The translations under genes were made by a program, and so were the position numbers. From contig LVCE01000003.1 in NCBI GenBank assembly GCA_002095075.2, positions 124,001 to 188,000 of the forward strand: a stretch of 64,000 nt of DNA, given 5' to 3'. Numbering within the stretch: the first letter of the stretch is position 1; every line of letters starts with the position of its first letter. The notes beneath the pieces are model-generated. The model was not told the origin of the DNA, did not search any database, and was given only the letters and a program-made list of their open reading frames with translations. This stretch comes from Francisella endosymbiont of Ornithodoros moubata. Lineage in GTDB: Bacteria; Pseudomonadota; Gammaproteobacteria; Francisellales; Francisellaceae. This document shows positions 1 through 10,055 of the stretch, piece by piece.

Positions 1-554
1 GCGGTGACATTATAACCTTTATAAATGAATAAAGGTACCGAAATAATATCTGCTATGGCCCACAAATACCAACTCTCTATAGCTCTTTTTATCAGCAAAT
101 AAACCCCAGCAAAAGATATTGCTGTAACAAACGCATCTATAAATGAGTATATAGGTAAATCTATAATAGAAGTTTGTTTTTGTAGTGCGTAAATAAATGG
201 TGTAATAGCAAAAGTAATTATAAATATATACAAAGAATTTTTTTTCTGATGACTGTCTGCTTTTGTTACATAAACGTGTATCTTACTATCGCCTTCAAAG
301 TGCTTTACCCAAGCAAAAAAGCCGATAACATTTGCTACTAAATAATAAAAATTCAGTAACATATCACCAAAAAGCTCCCAATCATACAACAAACATACAT
401 ATATTGCTGATGATATAAAACTGACAATATATACTAAAATATTTCTTTTATATGAAAAATATACTCCAGCTACGCCAGTTGCAGCAGCAACTAACTCAAA
501 ATATGATTGATAATCATAAAATGATGATACTATCCATTGATATATATTATCCAT
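1..554 (-). CDS. pnuC: PnuC-family nicotinamide riboside/mononucleotide transporter (C-terminus outside window)
   Basis: The minus-strand frame opens with ATG at 554 and stays open to the window edge (about 184 codons), so the 3' end is missing. The product is hydrophobic with several membrane spans. Near residue 165 it has the PnuC-like stretch WYLWAIADIISVPLFIYKG, with the paired Trp residues typical of the family. PnuC proteins are facilitators in the inner membrane that bring in nicotinamide riboside or a related pyridine precursor for NAD synthesis. Its start overlaps the stop of the upstream isochorismatase-fold gene by 8 bases, so the two are probably co-translated. No lesion is visible in the part present. 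Confidence 0.85.
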   Translation of the reverse strand, partial: MDNIYQWIVSSFYDYQSYFELVAAATGVAGVYFSYKRNILVYIVSFISSAIYVCLLYDWELFGDMLLNFYYLVANVIGFFAWVKHFEGDSKIHVYVTKADSHQKKNSLYIFIITFAITPFIYALQKQTSIIDLPIYSFIDAFVTAISFAGVYLLIKRAIESWYLWAIADIISVPLFIYKGYNVT

Positions 555-1056
555 TAGCTACCTCTCTAGTAGATATTATACGATCAGCTCCTATAATCAT
601 TTTCATAGTTGCAAAAGCAATATGATTGGTAACATCACCATGTGGTGAAGCACTCAAATCTTTGACAACATAAGCAACAATACCATCATCAAACATATCC
701 ATAGCTGTTTTTAATAAACAAACATCTGAAAACAATCCAGCAAGATAGATTTTTGTCGGTTTAAGTTTTTTTATTAAGGCCTTAAGCTCATCATTGTATA
801 CCGTATAGTTATGATGATTGGTAAAATGAACATTTTCTGGTAATTCTATACTATCAATAAGCTTTCTATCTTCTTCATTTTGAAAATTAACCCATTTTAA
901 TTGAGTTTCAAAAAGAGAATTTTTTCTATTTTCGAACATTGCAAAATTAACATTATTGAAATAAGAATAAAACTTATTGAGATTTACAATTATAGCTCTA
1001 GCTTCAGGGTAATCAAAACCTTTTTGCATATCAATGACAACTAATAATTTAGACAT
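547..1056 (-). CDS. isochorismatase/nicotinamidase-fold cysteine hydrolase
   Basis: A 169-residue protein with the cysteine hydrolase fold: Asp9 in LLVVIDMQKGF and a nucleophile candidate Cys113 in AGLFSDVCLLKTAMDMF. The family includes nicotinamidase, isochorismatase and related amidases. The 8-base overlap with pnuC downstream suggests a pyridine-nucleotide salvage role, such as hydrolysing imported nicotinamide. However, the protein is shorter than true PncA and lacks the metal-binding DxHxxxxxxF-type motif. The region where the catalytic Lys is expected (around NHHNYTVY) has no obvious Lys. The substrate is therefore unproven. It is divergent from the mag gene at 1180, leaving a 123-base gap for both promoters. 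Confidence 0.75.
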   Translation of the reverse strand: MSKLLVVIDMQKGFDYPEARAIIVNLNKFYSYFNNVNFAMFENRKNSLFETQLKWVNFQNEEDRKLIDSIELPENVHFTNHHNYTVYNDELKALIKKLKPTKIYLAGLFSDVCLLKTAMDMFDDGIVAYVVKDLSASPHGDVTNHIAFATMKMIIGADRIISTREVANG

Positions 1057-1179
1057 ATATTACCGTTATTAGTTAATAATATCTTAGTAGATACTATATA
1101 ATCCTTGCAGCTTAATCAATATAACATCTATTGAATTTTGCTAAAATTATAACCAATAAAGAGTTATTAATTTGGAACC

Positions 1180-1761
1180 ATGAATAATTTAGAAGCAATC
1201 CTTGAACTTAAAACTATTGATGTTGCAAAAAAATTACTAGGGCATTTTTTAGTGAGTAAATATAATAATAAAATATTAGTAGGGAAAATAGTTGAAACCG
1301 AAGCATATTTGTATAATGACCCTGCTTGTCACTCATATAACAATAAAACAAAGAGGAATTCAATGATGTATGCACAAGCAGGGACTAGTTATGTATACTT
1401 TACCTATGGAATGCATTACTGTATCAATGTTGTGACATCAGATTTTGGGATTGGTGAGGCTGTACTTATAAGAGCACTTGAGCCAATAGCTAGAATTGAA
1501 CAAATGCAGATTAATAGATCAAAAATAATTCTAACAGATTTATGTTCAGGCCCAGCAAAATTAACACAGGCATTAAATATTACTTTAAAAGATAATGGTA
1601 TTAACTTACTTGATATAAATAGTCCTATTCATCTTAGATATAATAATGATTTAATCAATGACAATGATATAGTTCAGACACAAAGAATCGGTATATCAAA
1701 AGCAAAAGATATGCCATACAGATTTTATATCAAAGATAGTATTTTTGTATCGAAGAAATAA
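1180..1761 (+). CDS. mpg: DNA-3-methyladenine glycosylase (AAG/MPG family)
   Basis: A 193-residue alkyladenine DNA glycosylase that excises alkylated purines and starts base excision repair. The family core is present: KIVETEAY near residue 36 holds the catalytic Glu41 and the Tyr43 that inserts into DNA, His51 follows in ACHSYNN, and [15 protein letters not shown] and AVLIRALEP are intact. The length matches bacterial members. Transcribed away from the hydrolase/pnuC pair and followed by a decayed aldolase. The start is the first ATG in frame; the Shine-Dalgarno sequence is weak (TTTGGA). Confidence 0.93.
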   Translation: MNNLEAILELKTIDVAKKLLGHFLVSKYNNKILVGKIVETEAYLYNDPACHSYNNKTKRNSMMYAQAGTSYVYFTYGMHYCINVVTSDFGIGEAVLIRALEPIARIEQMQINRSKIILTDLCSGPAKLTQALNITLKDNGINLLDINSPIHLRYNNDLINDNDIVQTQRIGISKAKDMPYRFYIKDSIFVSKK

Positions 1762-1852
1762 ATCTTTAGACATATAATAATTTAAAACTAGATTAAATTT
1801 ATAATTAAGTGATAAAATTTAAAATAACAAGTTATAAGTGAATTATTGAGAC

Positions 1853-2551
1853 ATGTCTACAGAAAAAGTATTCAGAAAAAATTGGCAGTTTGTCATCATT
1901 TAATACATTATTATGGTTGGGATGACTTACTCGCTACACATATATCAGCAAGGCTTCCAAATGGAAATATAATTATTACACCACACAATGTAACCTTTGA
2001 TAAAGTTACTAAGAAAAATATCGTCACAGTAACACCTAACGGAGAAATAGTTTCAGATAATAGCTATAAAGTAATGCCACAAGCTGCTAATATTCATTTA
2101 GAAACATATAAAGCTAGAAAGGATATTAATGCTATTATCCATACACATAGTAAGTATGCTGTAATATTATCTTCATTAGAATGTGGTATGCAGTTTACTA
2201 ATCAACAATCATTAAGATTTTATGATGATGTATCATATCACCATTATGATGGACTAGCTCTAGATAGTGAAGGTAAAGCAATTGTAACTAGTCTGGGTAA
2301 AAAAAATAGTATGATGATATTAGGATAATCATGGAATTATCACAACTGCAGAGTCGATTGAAAAAGCAATTTACAAGCACTATTATTTTGAACAAGCTAT
2401 TGAAATTGAAGTAAAAACTCTCGCTACAGGTCAAAAAATTAGACAAATTCCTCAAGAAATATGTAAAAAGACTGTAGAGCAGTTTACCAAAATAAACACT
2501 TGCCATTTAGAATTTGAGGTATTTAAAACACTAACAAAAAATTATAGATAA
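1853..2551 (+). pseudogene. class II aldolase/adducin-family protein, frameshifted twice
   Basis: The family pattern is readable only by changing frame twice. The true start is probably ATG 1853 (MSTEKVFR). An A6 run near 1874-1880 where seven A are needed shifts into the frame carrying KKLAVCHHLIHYYGWDD, ATHISARLP and the metal-site motif IIHTHSKYA. Near 2325 an extra base creates a stop after MMILG, and NHGIITTAESIEKA continues in another frame to the stop at 2551. Class II aldolases cleave or epimerise phosphorylated sugars using a His-bound divalent metal. Neighbouring decayed dehydratase and amidohydrolase genes suggest a lost carbohydrate-acid pathway. An open frame from TTG 1846 to 2328 exists, but it lacks the native N-terminus and the C-terminal third. 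Confidence 0.85.
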
Positions 2552-2554
2552 ATC

Positions 2555-3738
2555 TTATTTAACAACTATTTTATTTGTTTTTCTAGAAAGAGCTTTTTCA
2601 TTTATTTCTATACCTAAGCCTGGAGTATTTGGAGCTTCAAAATATCCATTAATGGGCTAAATATCTTGGATACAAAGTTCCCTATTAAAATCTTTAATAG
2701 CATAAGTATGATGTTCATGAATTATAAAATTTGGAATAGCACTCTCTAAATGTAAGCTTGCTGCCGTAGCTATAGCCCCCCACAAACATGTGCTTGAATT
2801 TTCACATCATACATATCGACATAATCACAGATTTTCTTAGCTTCTGTAAGACCACCACATAGTCCAATATCTGGTTGCAGAATATCAATTGTTTGTTTTT
2901 CTATGTATTCTCTCTAACACCATGTCTCAAATATAACCTTTCACCCGCAACTATTGGTACTCTAAGCTTATCTTTTAAAGGTTTATGAAGCTTACTATTC
3001 AGATAATTAACTGGTTCCTCAAAATATAAACAATTAAAATCTTGAGCAATTTCCCCTAACTGTAATGCTGAAGTTAAACTTGGTAAGCTATGACATTCAA
3101 AGATAATATCACCATTTTCTCCAAGCACATCCCTGACAGCTTGCATTCTTTGACGAATTAAATTCAAATGATCGCGGCGAAATGGTAGTGTACAATCATA
3201 AAGAGTATCACCTTTATTATCAAACATCATAGGATCAATTTTAACAGCATCATAACCCTCTGCCACAGCTTTTTCTGTAGCTTTTGCATAATCTTCTGGT
3301 TTAAATAATGTTTTACGCTCATATTCATCCCAATCAAACTGAAGTTGACTTACATAAGTTCTAAGCTTTTTGTTAGTTTTACCTCTTAAAAGCTGATACA
3401 CCGGCATTCTTAGGGCTTTTCCTTTTATATTCCATAATGCAATATCAATAGCACTCATTGCTGCATAAATCACAGGACCTCCACCAAGTTCCCAAAAGCT
3501 CTCACGTAGCATCCTATCCCATAATTTTTCACTTGCAAAAGGATCTGAACCTATGACCATTTCTTGTGCAAACTCTTTAATCATATTTGCTGCTGCTGAA
3601 TGACCCAAATCATAAGCAAGTCCCGCTTCACCGACACCAGTGACACCTTCATCAGTTATTATTTTTACAAATACTTGGTGACCAAGATGGTCTTTTATCA
3701 CAATATATATCAAATATTTCTACTGCTACTATCTTCAT
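2555..3738 (-). pseudogene. mandelate racemase/muconate lactonizing enzyme family dehydratase, multiply broken
   Basis: An enolase-superfamily protein readable from ATG 3738 (MKIVAVEIFDI) through 270 clean codons (from MIYIVIKDHLG at 3713 to 2901) to IEINEKALSRKTNKIVVK at 2555. Family marks are AVKIDP, DIIFECHS and LYFEEPVN, the Lys and acidic metal ligands of the barrel. Lesions: a frameshift at about residue 12, one near 2910 after RHGVREN, one at a G6 run near 2781 (HVCGG then AIATAASLHLE), and an in-frame TAG near 2660 (IQDI-stop-PINGYFEA). Such enzymes dehydrate sugar acids (rhamnonate, fuconate, galactonate types). The start lies about 10 bases after the amidohydrolase stop, behind AAGGA, so the two formed an operon. 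The exact substrate is not deducible. Confidence 0.88.
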
Positions 3739-3747
3739 TATTAATCC

Positions 3748-4570
3748 TTATGATGCTATTTTTTGATTATCAAAGTAAACCCTACGTGCTACATTTTTAA
3801 AGATATGTTTAGATATTTCATTATTATTAAGTTATTTATATAAAAATTTCTGCCAAGAATTATAATCATCATGATTTGAAACAGGAAAGTTTGAACCATA
3901 ACATAATTGATGAAATGAAATATTCTCAAAAACAAAGCCTAGTGCTTTCTCTACATTTGATATTTCATTATTTAAATCAAATCCAGAAAGCTTAAGATTC
4001 CAGTTAGTATTTTGACTACATTCTTGTATAAATCTTTGCCATTCTATTAAATTATTATTACGCCCAAATAAAGGTAGACTAAAATGTTCTACAACCATTT
4101 TTACATCAGAATTATTAATTTTTTCTAAAATAGGTAAAAACTGTTCTGGATACATTTGCGCTTCAAAAATAAGTTTATGATCTTTTAGAATTTTTAACTT
4201 TTGTTCTAAATCTTTTGGTATAGACTTTTCAAATGGACTATATCTTGATTTATATGTTTTCGACATAATTTGGCGTATACCAACAATATCATCATGTTCA
4301 GCTAAGTATGTGATTTTTTTCAAACTGAGAAATTTCTAAAGTAAAATCAACAAAAGCTACTATTTTAATATTTCTATTATTAAATTTAGATTTTAACCAA
4401 TTATATTCACATAAAGAATCAAATTTTTCACTATGAGCTTCTATATGTACAAAAGCACTAGCATTCAAATGTTCTGGTGTTACTAGTTCTGGTAAGTTCG
4501 TATCTTTAACCCAATCGTTATAACCATTTCTTATATCCCAAAAATGAATATGTGAATCTATTATATCCAT
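3748..4570 (-). pseudogene. amidohydrolase-2 family (sugar lactonase-like) protein, frameshift plus nonsense
   Basis: The N-terminal part (ATG 4570, MDIIDSHIHFWD) carries the HxH metal motif of amidohydrolase-2 proteins. At an A7 run (T7 on the plus strand, 4314-4320) the frame shifts, and ITYLAEHDDIVGIRQIM continues to FLYK at 3832. There an in-frame TAA interrupts a further 27 codons (LNNNEISKHIFKNVARRVYF), ending at 3748. NVARRVYF is the usual C-terminal helix of the family. Members include L-fuconolactonase and L-rhamnonolactonase, which open sugar lactones ahead of an enolase-type dehydratase. The next gene downstream is exactly such a dehydratase, also dead. The family call is secure; the specific lactone is inferred. 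Confidence 0.85.
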
Positions 4571-4713
4571 AGCTTAATAATATTTTTTGTGTCTATATAT
4601 CATAGATTATCTAAGTTAACAGAAATTTTTAAAAGTTTTTTAGTATAAAAGCTTTACAAATATTTTCCATGAAATAAAAAAGCAACTAGAGTTTTATGTC
4701 AGTCTTCTAAATT

Positions 4714-5115
4714 TTAAGCATAATCAAGTTGGAAATTCCAAGCAATAAACCAAATATTCTCAGAAATCCAAGCTATACTTAAAGCTAGTAAACTAAAACC
4801 TTGAACAATTACTACTATACTTCCACTTCTTGCATTTGGCAGTCTTAGTTTTACTAGCTCAGATAAATCTGATTTAAGAGATGAATAATCATTAAATAAA
4901 TAAGGATAATAATAGCGAATGCTTTTTTATAGAATACTGCGAATAGCAAAAAGATACTTAAAACAGCAATAAGCACACCATCACAGATATATACATAAGC
5001 TCCCCCAACTCAGACCGTAACGAGTATGTACAAAATTACTATCAACAATTTGAATAATAACCAAAATAGCTATAGTAATAATGCAAAAGGCAAAAATTCT
5101 TATCCTACGACTGTC
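4714..5115 (-). pseudogene. integral membrane protein remnant, unidentified
   Basis: The 650 bases between the amidohydrolase and rmuC hold no intact gene. On the minus strand, hydrophobic stretches appear in shifting frames: IRIFAFCIITIAILVIIQIVD, then after stops and frameshifts LSELVKLRLPNARSGS and IVVIVQGFSLLALSIAW, ending in WNFQLDYA and a TAA at 4714. This looks like the debris of a small multi-span inner-membrane protein. I do not recognise the family. Stops are spread through it, so decay is older than in the neighbouring sugar-acid genes. Confidence 0.5.
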
Positions 5116-5218
5116 CTAAATATTGCCAAAATGATTCTAAGGAAAAATATAGTTTTTTTATAAATTACATCTTACATTTTACTTTAAAATTAATAACTTA
5201 GCTAATATAAAATATGAT

Positions 5219-6637
5219 TTAGCTATCAATCACTGCATTCTCAACTAAACTATTATCAAGCTCTTTTTTTGGTTTTATATTTGAAACTAGCTTAAGTTTT
5301 TCAACTTGTCCTATTAGATTACCACGACCAGTTTTTAGTTTATTAAAAGCATTTTCATAAGATTTATTAGCGTCATTTATAGACTTACCTACTTTTTCTA
5401 AATCTTCAACAAAACTAACAAATTTTTTATATAGCTCTTCTGCCCTAGTATATATATCTGTGATACTTTGAGCTTGTTTTTCATATCGCCAAGTATTTTC
5501 AACAGCACGAAGCGCGACTAGTAAAGTAGTTGGACTAACAAGAATTATCTTTTGCTTAAATGCCTCATCATATAAACTTGTGTCATTATCAAGAGCAAGT
5601 AACAAAGCCCCCTCTACTGGTATAAACATAAATATGAAATCTAATGAATTTATACCTTTTAGATTTTCATAGTTTTTATTGGCTAACCCTTTGATATGTT
5701 CTCTGATTGATCTAATATGAGATTTTAGGTGAGAATACTTGTGATCATCATCAGCCACCATATAGTCATTATAAGCAAATAGTGAAGTCTTAGCATCTAT
5801 GATAACATCACGATTATCAGGTAGTTTGATAACGACATCAGGTCGATATAATTTACCCTCATCATCTGTAGTCTGCTTCTCTCTAAAATACTCAAAACCT
5901 TTTCTAAGCCCTGATTTTTCAAGAACATTTTCAAGTACCATCTCACCCCATATACCTTGCTTTTTAGTACTACTTCTCAGAGCATTTGTGAGATTATGTG
6001 CCTCTGTAGTCATTTTTTGATTAAGTTCTTTAAGAGTTTTGAGCTCATTTTGTAATGCACTTCTGGCGTTAGATTCTTTATCATAAACATCTTCAACTTT
6101 TTGCTTAAAATCTCTTAATTGCTCTTTGACAGGATTTAAGACACTATTTAAACTTTCTTGATTTCGTTTAGTGAGTTTTTTTGAACTATCTTCAAAAATT
6201 TTATTAGCTAAATTCTCAAACTCAGATTTGAGCTTTGTTTCACTATTTTGCAATAATTCTATTTTCTCTCTTAGAGCATTATTTTGCTCTTTAAGTTGAG
6301 TTTCAAGCGTTGCTATTTGTGATTTATAATTTTTTATCTCTTCAATATAGTTATAAGCTTTATCTCTCTCTAATTTTAACTCTAGTTTTAGCTCATCTAT
6401 GCGTTGTACGCTATCATGCTTTAATTCTATGTTCTTTTGTTTTTCTTGATTTAGTAGTATATTAAATGTAACTTCTTTACTTCTTAGTGATACTAACTCC
6501 TCTTGTGTAGAGTTTTTGTATTGCTCAAATGCTTGGCAGATATTATCAACTTGTGAGGATTTTTTGTTAAACAATATAAAAAGAATTACAAATAGAACTA
6601 TTACGAAAATACTAATTAATCCAATTACAACTATCAT
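5219..6637 (-). CDS. rmuC: DNA recombination protein RmuC
   Basis: A 472-residue RmuC homologue. One membrane helix (residues 3-24) is followed by a long coiled coil (about 35-225), then the conserved RmuC core: KKQGIWGEMVLENVLEKSGL, RPDVVIKLPDNRDVIIDAKTS (DxKxS nuclease-like motif) and IFMFIPVEGALLLAL. RmuC limits inversions at short inverted repeats and has a predicted endonuclease-like core. It is intact, like the ruvA and ruvC genes that follow upstream on the same strand, so recombination functions appear to be kept while much else is lost. The ATG at 6637 fits the start of the membrane helix. Confidence 0.93.
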   Translation of the reverse strand: MIVVIGLISIFVIVLFVILFILFNKKSSQVDNICQAFEQYKNSTQEELVSLRSKEVTFNILLNQEKQKNIELKHDSVQRIDELKLELKLERDKAYNYIEEIKNYKSQIATLETQLKEQNNALREKIELLQNSETKLKSEFENLANKIFEDSSKKLTKRNQESLNSVLNPVKEQLRDFKQKVEDVYDKESNARSALQNELKTLKELNQKMTTEAHNLTNALRSSTKKQGIWGEMVLENVLEKSGLRKGFEYFREKQTTDDEGKLYRPDVVIKLPDNRDVIIDAKTSLFAYNDYMVADDDHKYSHLKSHIRSIREHIKGLANKNYENLKGINSLDFIFMFIPVEGALLLALDNDTSLYDEAFKQKIILVSPTTLLVALRAVENTWRYEKQAQSITDIYTRAEELYKKFVSFVEDLEKVGKSINDANKSYENAFNKLKTGRGNLIGQVEKLKLVSNIKPKKELDNSLVENAVIDS

Positions 6638-6741
6638 TAATTTAACTCCTCAATAAATTATCTAGTTAAAATTTACTTATTATTAATTTTATTCTTCAAA
6701 CGTAAGTAGTTATTACTAGGAATTTATATACTGTTTCTAGA

Positions 6742-7392
6742 TTATCTCTTTGATTTTATTGACCCTTGTAAAGCTTTACGAATTACTTCCGCGGCTGTAG
6801 TTGCATCACCTATAGCAGAGCGAGCCATTTTCTCGGCATCTTTTTGCTTATAACCCAAGGCTAACAATGCATCAACAGATTCGTTAAATATTGAGTTTAC
6901 TAACGCTGTAGGTGTTGGTGTTTGTTGGGCTTGTGAATCTAGATGAGTTATAGTAGAATCTGAAGATTGAGAATAAATCTCATTAGCCATTTTCAATAAT
7001 TTATCATAAATTTCTACAACTAAACGCTCTGCTGTTTTCTTACCAATACCAGGCACTGTAGCTAGTAAGGTATAATCTTTATTTTCGATACAATGTAATA
7101 ACGTTTTTGAATCCATCCCAGATAAAATAGCAATAGCTGTTCTAGCTCCTATACCATTGACTTTAATTAACTCTTGAAAAACTTTCTTATCAACTTTTGA
7201 TTTAAATCCATAGAGCTGCTGAGCATCTTCACGAACTACAAAATGTGTATAAAGACTAACCTGACTATCAATATCACCTAATGTATAAAATGTTGTCATC
7301 GGTACAAAAACCTCATAACCAATACCATTTACATCAATAAGTAAAGCTGTTGGATCTTTCTCTATCAATACACCTTTTATAAAACTTATCAT
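6742..7392 (-). CDS. ruvA: Holliday junction branch migration protein RuvA
   Basis: A RuvA of 216 residues, the usual size. It has the N-terminal OB fold ([21 protein letters not shown]), two helix-hairpin-helix motifs ([16 protein letters not shown] and [17 protein letters not shown]) and the small C-terminal domain III ([20 protein letters not shown]) that contacts RuvB. ATG 7392 is chosen over the TTG three bases upstream; AAGGAA lies ahead. RuvA tetramers load RuvB on four-way junctions. RuvB is not in the window, and ruvC is separated from ruvA by an MFS transporter gene. Confidence 0.95.
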   Translation of the reverse strand: MISFIKGVLIEKDPTALLIDVNGIGYEVFVPMTTFYTLGDIDSQVSLYTHFVVREDAQQLYGFKSKVDKKVFQELIKVNGIGARTAIAILSGMDSKTLLHCIENKDYTLLATVPGIGKKTAERLVVEIYDKLLKMANEIYSQSSDSTITHLDSQAQQTPTPTALVNSIFNESVDALLALGYKQKDAEKMARSAIGDATTAAEVIRKALQGSIKSKR

Positions 7393-7404
7393 CAATAATA
7401 TTCC

Positions 7405-8598
7405 TTAGTTGCTTTGAACTGTTGGTAATTTTAAGCTTATTATAAGTGCTACTATAAAAGCGATCGGAAGAATTAAAAGAGCTAAAGAAATATCTAAATT
7501 AAAACTATTAACTAATACCCCAACAATAATCGGCACGATAAACCCTGAAAACATTACTACAGTATTATTTATACCAAAAAATATAGATTTAGGTTTTTGT
7601 CCCCTGTAGTTTGCTATCACCGTAAATGAAAGTGTCTGACCAGCAGCAGCACAACCAATCAAGAATAGTAAAATCATACTTATTATTTGATTTAAATGTA
7701 AAAATAACAATGCACAAACACAGGTAAATCCTAGTAAAGAAACCACAAATAGTATATTTATCTTATCTTTAAACTTATCATACATTAAACCAAAAAAAGG
7801 ACTTCCAATGCCAAGCCCTAACCATAAAAAATCCACAGAATAAGAAGCTTGAGTGATACTAAGCCCCTTAGTTTCTAATAAGCTCACTCCCCAAATAGCT
7901 CCTAATGTAGGTATAGAACAGTAAATAAAGAAAGCATAAAAATATATAGTAATTAATTTTTTATTTAAAAGATTACTTTTTATCTCACTATTTACTTCCT
8001 GTTTGCTCAAAGTTTCTACAGCTTTAGCACCCTCTTTAACAAAAATCAGAATTAATGCTGCTAGAAAAATTCCTACGATAGCTGATATTAATATAACTAA
8101 TCTCCAACTATCCAAATAATTCACAAAAAATAGTAATGGACCGCCAGCTAAAATAGGACCTAAAGTCCCTAAGATTTGTGTAGATCCAGATAAAATACCC
8201 ATATACCTCATCGGGAACCATTGTGTTGATATTATTAATAAACCTAAGAAACCAAAAGCTGCACCGATACCCATTAGGCATCTTGCAAAAACAGCTACAT
8301 ATAAGCTAGACGTTAGTAAAAAAAGTAATGCTCCTAAAGCACAAGTGATAGTAGCAAAAAATAGTGATTTTTTTATACCATACTTATCAAATAAAAATCC
8401 TACTGGCACTTGTAATAATGAATAGCACAGATAAAAAGCTCCACCAAACAATGAAAAACTAAAAGCTGTCGCATGAAAACTATCAACTATATCTTGATGG
8501 AGTGAATTGGGCAACACCCTTAGAAAAAATTCATAAAAGAAAAATGTAGCGCCGATAAGCCATATTGTACAAGCTCGAATATAATACTTTGTGCCCAT
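7405..8598 (-). CDS. MFS transporter, 12-TM
   Basis: A 397-residue major facilitator protein with about twelve membrane segments. The loop 2-3 motif is present as QVPVGFLFDKYGIKKS and a related motif in the second half as FFGLMYDKFKDK. A third conserved helix reads FARCLMGIGAAFGFLGLLI. The two-half arrangement resembles the small-substrate MFS proteins common in Francisella and Legionella (phagosomal transporter-like), but the substrate cannot be read from sequence. It lies between ruvC and ruvA on the same strand, 12 bases upstream of ruvA, so it probably shares their transcript. No lesions are seen, in contrast to the other transporter genes in the window. Confidence 0.88.
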   Translation of the reverse strand: MGTKYYIRACTIWLIGATFFFYEFFLRVLPNSLHQDIVDSFHATAFSFSLFGGAFYLCYSLLQVPVGFLFDKYGIKKSLFFATITCALGALLFLLTSSLYVAVFARCLMGIGAAFGFLGLLIISTQWFPMRYMGILSGSTQILGTLGPILAGGPLLFFVNYLDSWRLVILISAIVGIFLAALILIFVKEGAKAVETLSKQEVNSEIKSNLLNKKLITIYFYAFFIYCSIPTLGAIWGVSLLETKGLSITQASYSVDFLWLGLGIGSPFFGLMYDKFKDKINILFVVSLLGFTCVCALLFLHLNQIISMILLFLIGCAAAGQTLSFTVIANYRGQKPKSIFFGINNTVVMFSGFIVPIIVGVLVNSFNLDISLALLILPIAFIVALIISLKLPTVQSN

Positions 8599-8680
8599 AT
8601 AAAAATAATACTGGTAAATTTTTATGATAAAGCTATTATAAGTTTGACATCAAACTTAGACAAATGATTTTTTTGATATT

Positions 8681-9196
8681 TCATTTAATTCTCTTTTGAG
8701 CAACTCGGCTCGCTCCAGAGATTTTTGCCAATGATTTACTACTATGATAATGACATATTGCTATTGCTAAAGCATCTGCTGCATCTTCTGGAGGTTTTTT
8801 ACTCAAACCTAACAAAGACTGTATCATATGCTGGACTTGTGATTTAGCAGCTCCTCCAGTACCTACTACAGCTTGTTTGATTTGTTTGGCTGAGTATTCT
8901 CTAACCTCTAGGTTATTAATTGCTAGCGTACACATAGCCACCCCTCTAGCTTGTCCTAGTTTAATAGCGCCCATAGGATTCTGAAACATAAATATTTGTT
9001 CAATAGCAGCCTCAGTCGGTGCGTATATATTTATAATCTGTGTTATACCATCAGCAATCTGCTTGAGTCTTCTTGCCGTAGTTGTTTCTGTAATACGAAT
9101 ACAGCCACTTGCGACGTAATAGATTTTATTATCTTGGACTTTTATGACTCCGAAACCTGTTATCCTTGAGCCTGGATCTATTCCTAAAATAACCAT
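8681..9196 (-). CDS. ruvC: Holliday junction resolvase RuvC
   Basis: A 171-residue RuvC. The acidic catalytic residues are in place: Asp7 in [15 protein letters not shown], the Glu in [10 protein letters not shown], and the paired Asp residues in [18 protein letters not shown]. RuvC cuts symmetric strands of Holliday junctions in the RuvABC complex. It lies downstream of yebC on the minus strand with a gap of about 97 bases. Full length and clean. Confidence 0.96.
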   Translation of the reverse strand: MVILGIDPGSRITGFGVIKVQDNKIYYVASGCIRITETTTARRLKQIADGITQIINIYAPTEAAIEQIFMFQNPMGAIKLGQARGVAMCTLAINNLEVREYSAKQIKQAVVGTGGAAKSQVQHMIQSLLGLSKKPPEDAADALAIAICHYHSSKSLAKISGASRVAQKRIK

Positions 9197-9293
9197 TTAA
9201 TACTTATTAATCACCCTATGACTACAAGATTTTACTACAGCTTAATAAAAATATATAGAAAACTATATAATAATGATAGTCGAATAAAAAAGC

Positions 9294-10040
9294 CTAACCA
9301 AGTTGCTCGATTAGCTCTTGAGTAAAGTTAGCATTTGAATAAACACTTTGTACATCATCTAAATCTTCTAGCTTATCAATAAGTGCCATAACTTTCTCTG
9401 CAGTTCCTATATCTAATTCTGCTTTTGTCTCAGCATCAAAAGTAACTTCAGCACTTTCAGAATTAAAACCTTTTTCAATTAAAGCCTCTTGTATATCAGA
9501 AAAATCATGTGGATCTGTGTATACATCTATACTGCCATCTTCATGAGTGATTATATCTTCTGCACCAACTTTCAAAGCGACTTCCATTAATGTATCCTCA
9601 TCTACACTAGGTGGAAATGAGATGATTCCTCTTTTAGTAAACATGTATGCAACTGAACCATCTGTACCAAGATTACCACCACTTTTCATAAATGCATGAC
9701 GAATTTCACCAACAGTACGATTACGGTTATCAGTCATACAGTTAACAATAATTGCTACACCCCCAGGACCATAACCTTCATAACGAACTTCTTCTACATT
9801 TCCACTTTCATCACCACCTGCACCTTTTAATATAGCTCTTTCGATAGTGTCTTTACTTATATTATTTGCTAGAGCAGTTGCTATTGCAGCTCTTAAACGT
9901 GGATTAGCATCTTTATCACCACCACCTAATCTTGCAGCAACAGTTATTTCTCTAATTAACTTTGTGAAGATTTTGCCACGTTTTACATCTTCTTTTGCTT
10001 TTTTATGCTTAATATTAGCCCATTTACTATGACCTGCCAT
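9294..10040 (-). CDS. yebC: YebC/PmpR-family regulatory or translation-associated protein
   Basis: A 248-residue YebC/TACO1-type protein. The start [20 protein letters not shown] is diagnostic, followed by [29 protein letters not shown] and [19 protein letters not shown]. Members were first described as DNA-binding regulators; related proteins help ribosomes through difficult stretches such as polyproline. It is adjacent to ruvC, as in many proteobacteria. No lesions. Confidence 0.95.
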   Translation of the reverse strand: MAGHSKWANIKHKKAKEDVKRGKIFTKLIREITVAARLGGGDKDANPRLRAAIATALANNISKDTIERAILKGAGGDESGNVEEVRYEGYGPGGVAIIVNCMTDNRNRTVGEIRHAFMKSGGNLGTDGSVAYMFTKRGIISFPPSVDEDTLMEVALKVGAEDIITHEDGSIDVYTDPHDFSDIQEALIEKGFNSESAEVTFDAETKAELDIGTAEKVMALIDKLEDLDDVQSVYSNANFTQELIEQLG

Positions 10041-10055
10041 TTTAACACCTTTTAT

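Noticed and set aside
2288-2506. 72-codon minus-strand open frame
   Set aside because: It lies antisense to the 3' part of the class II aldolase and has no family resemblance or ribosome site.
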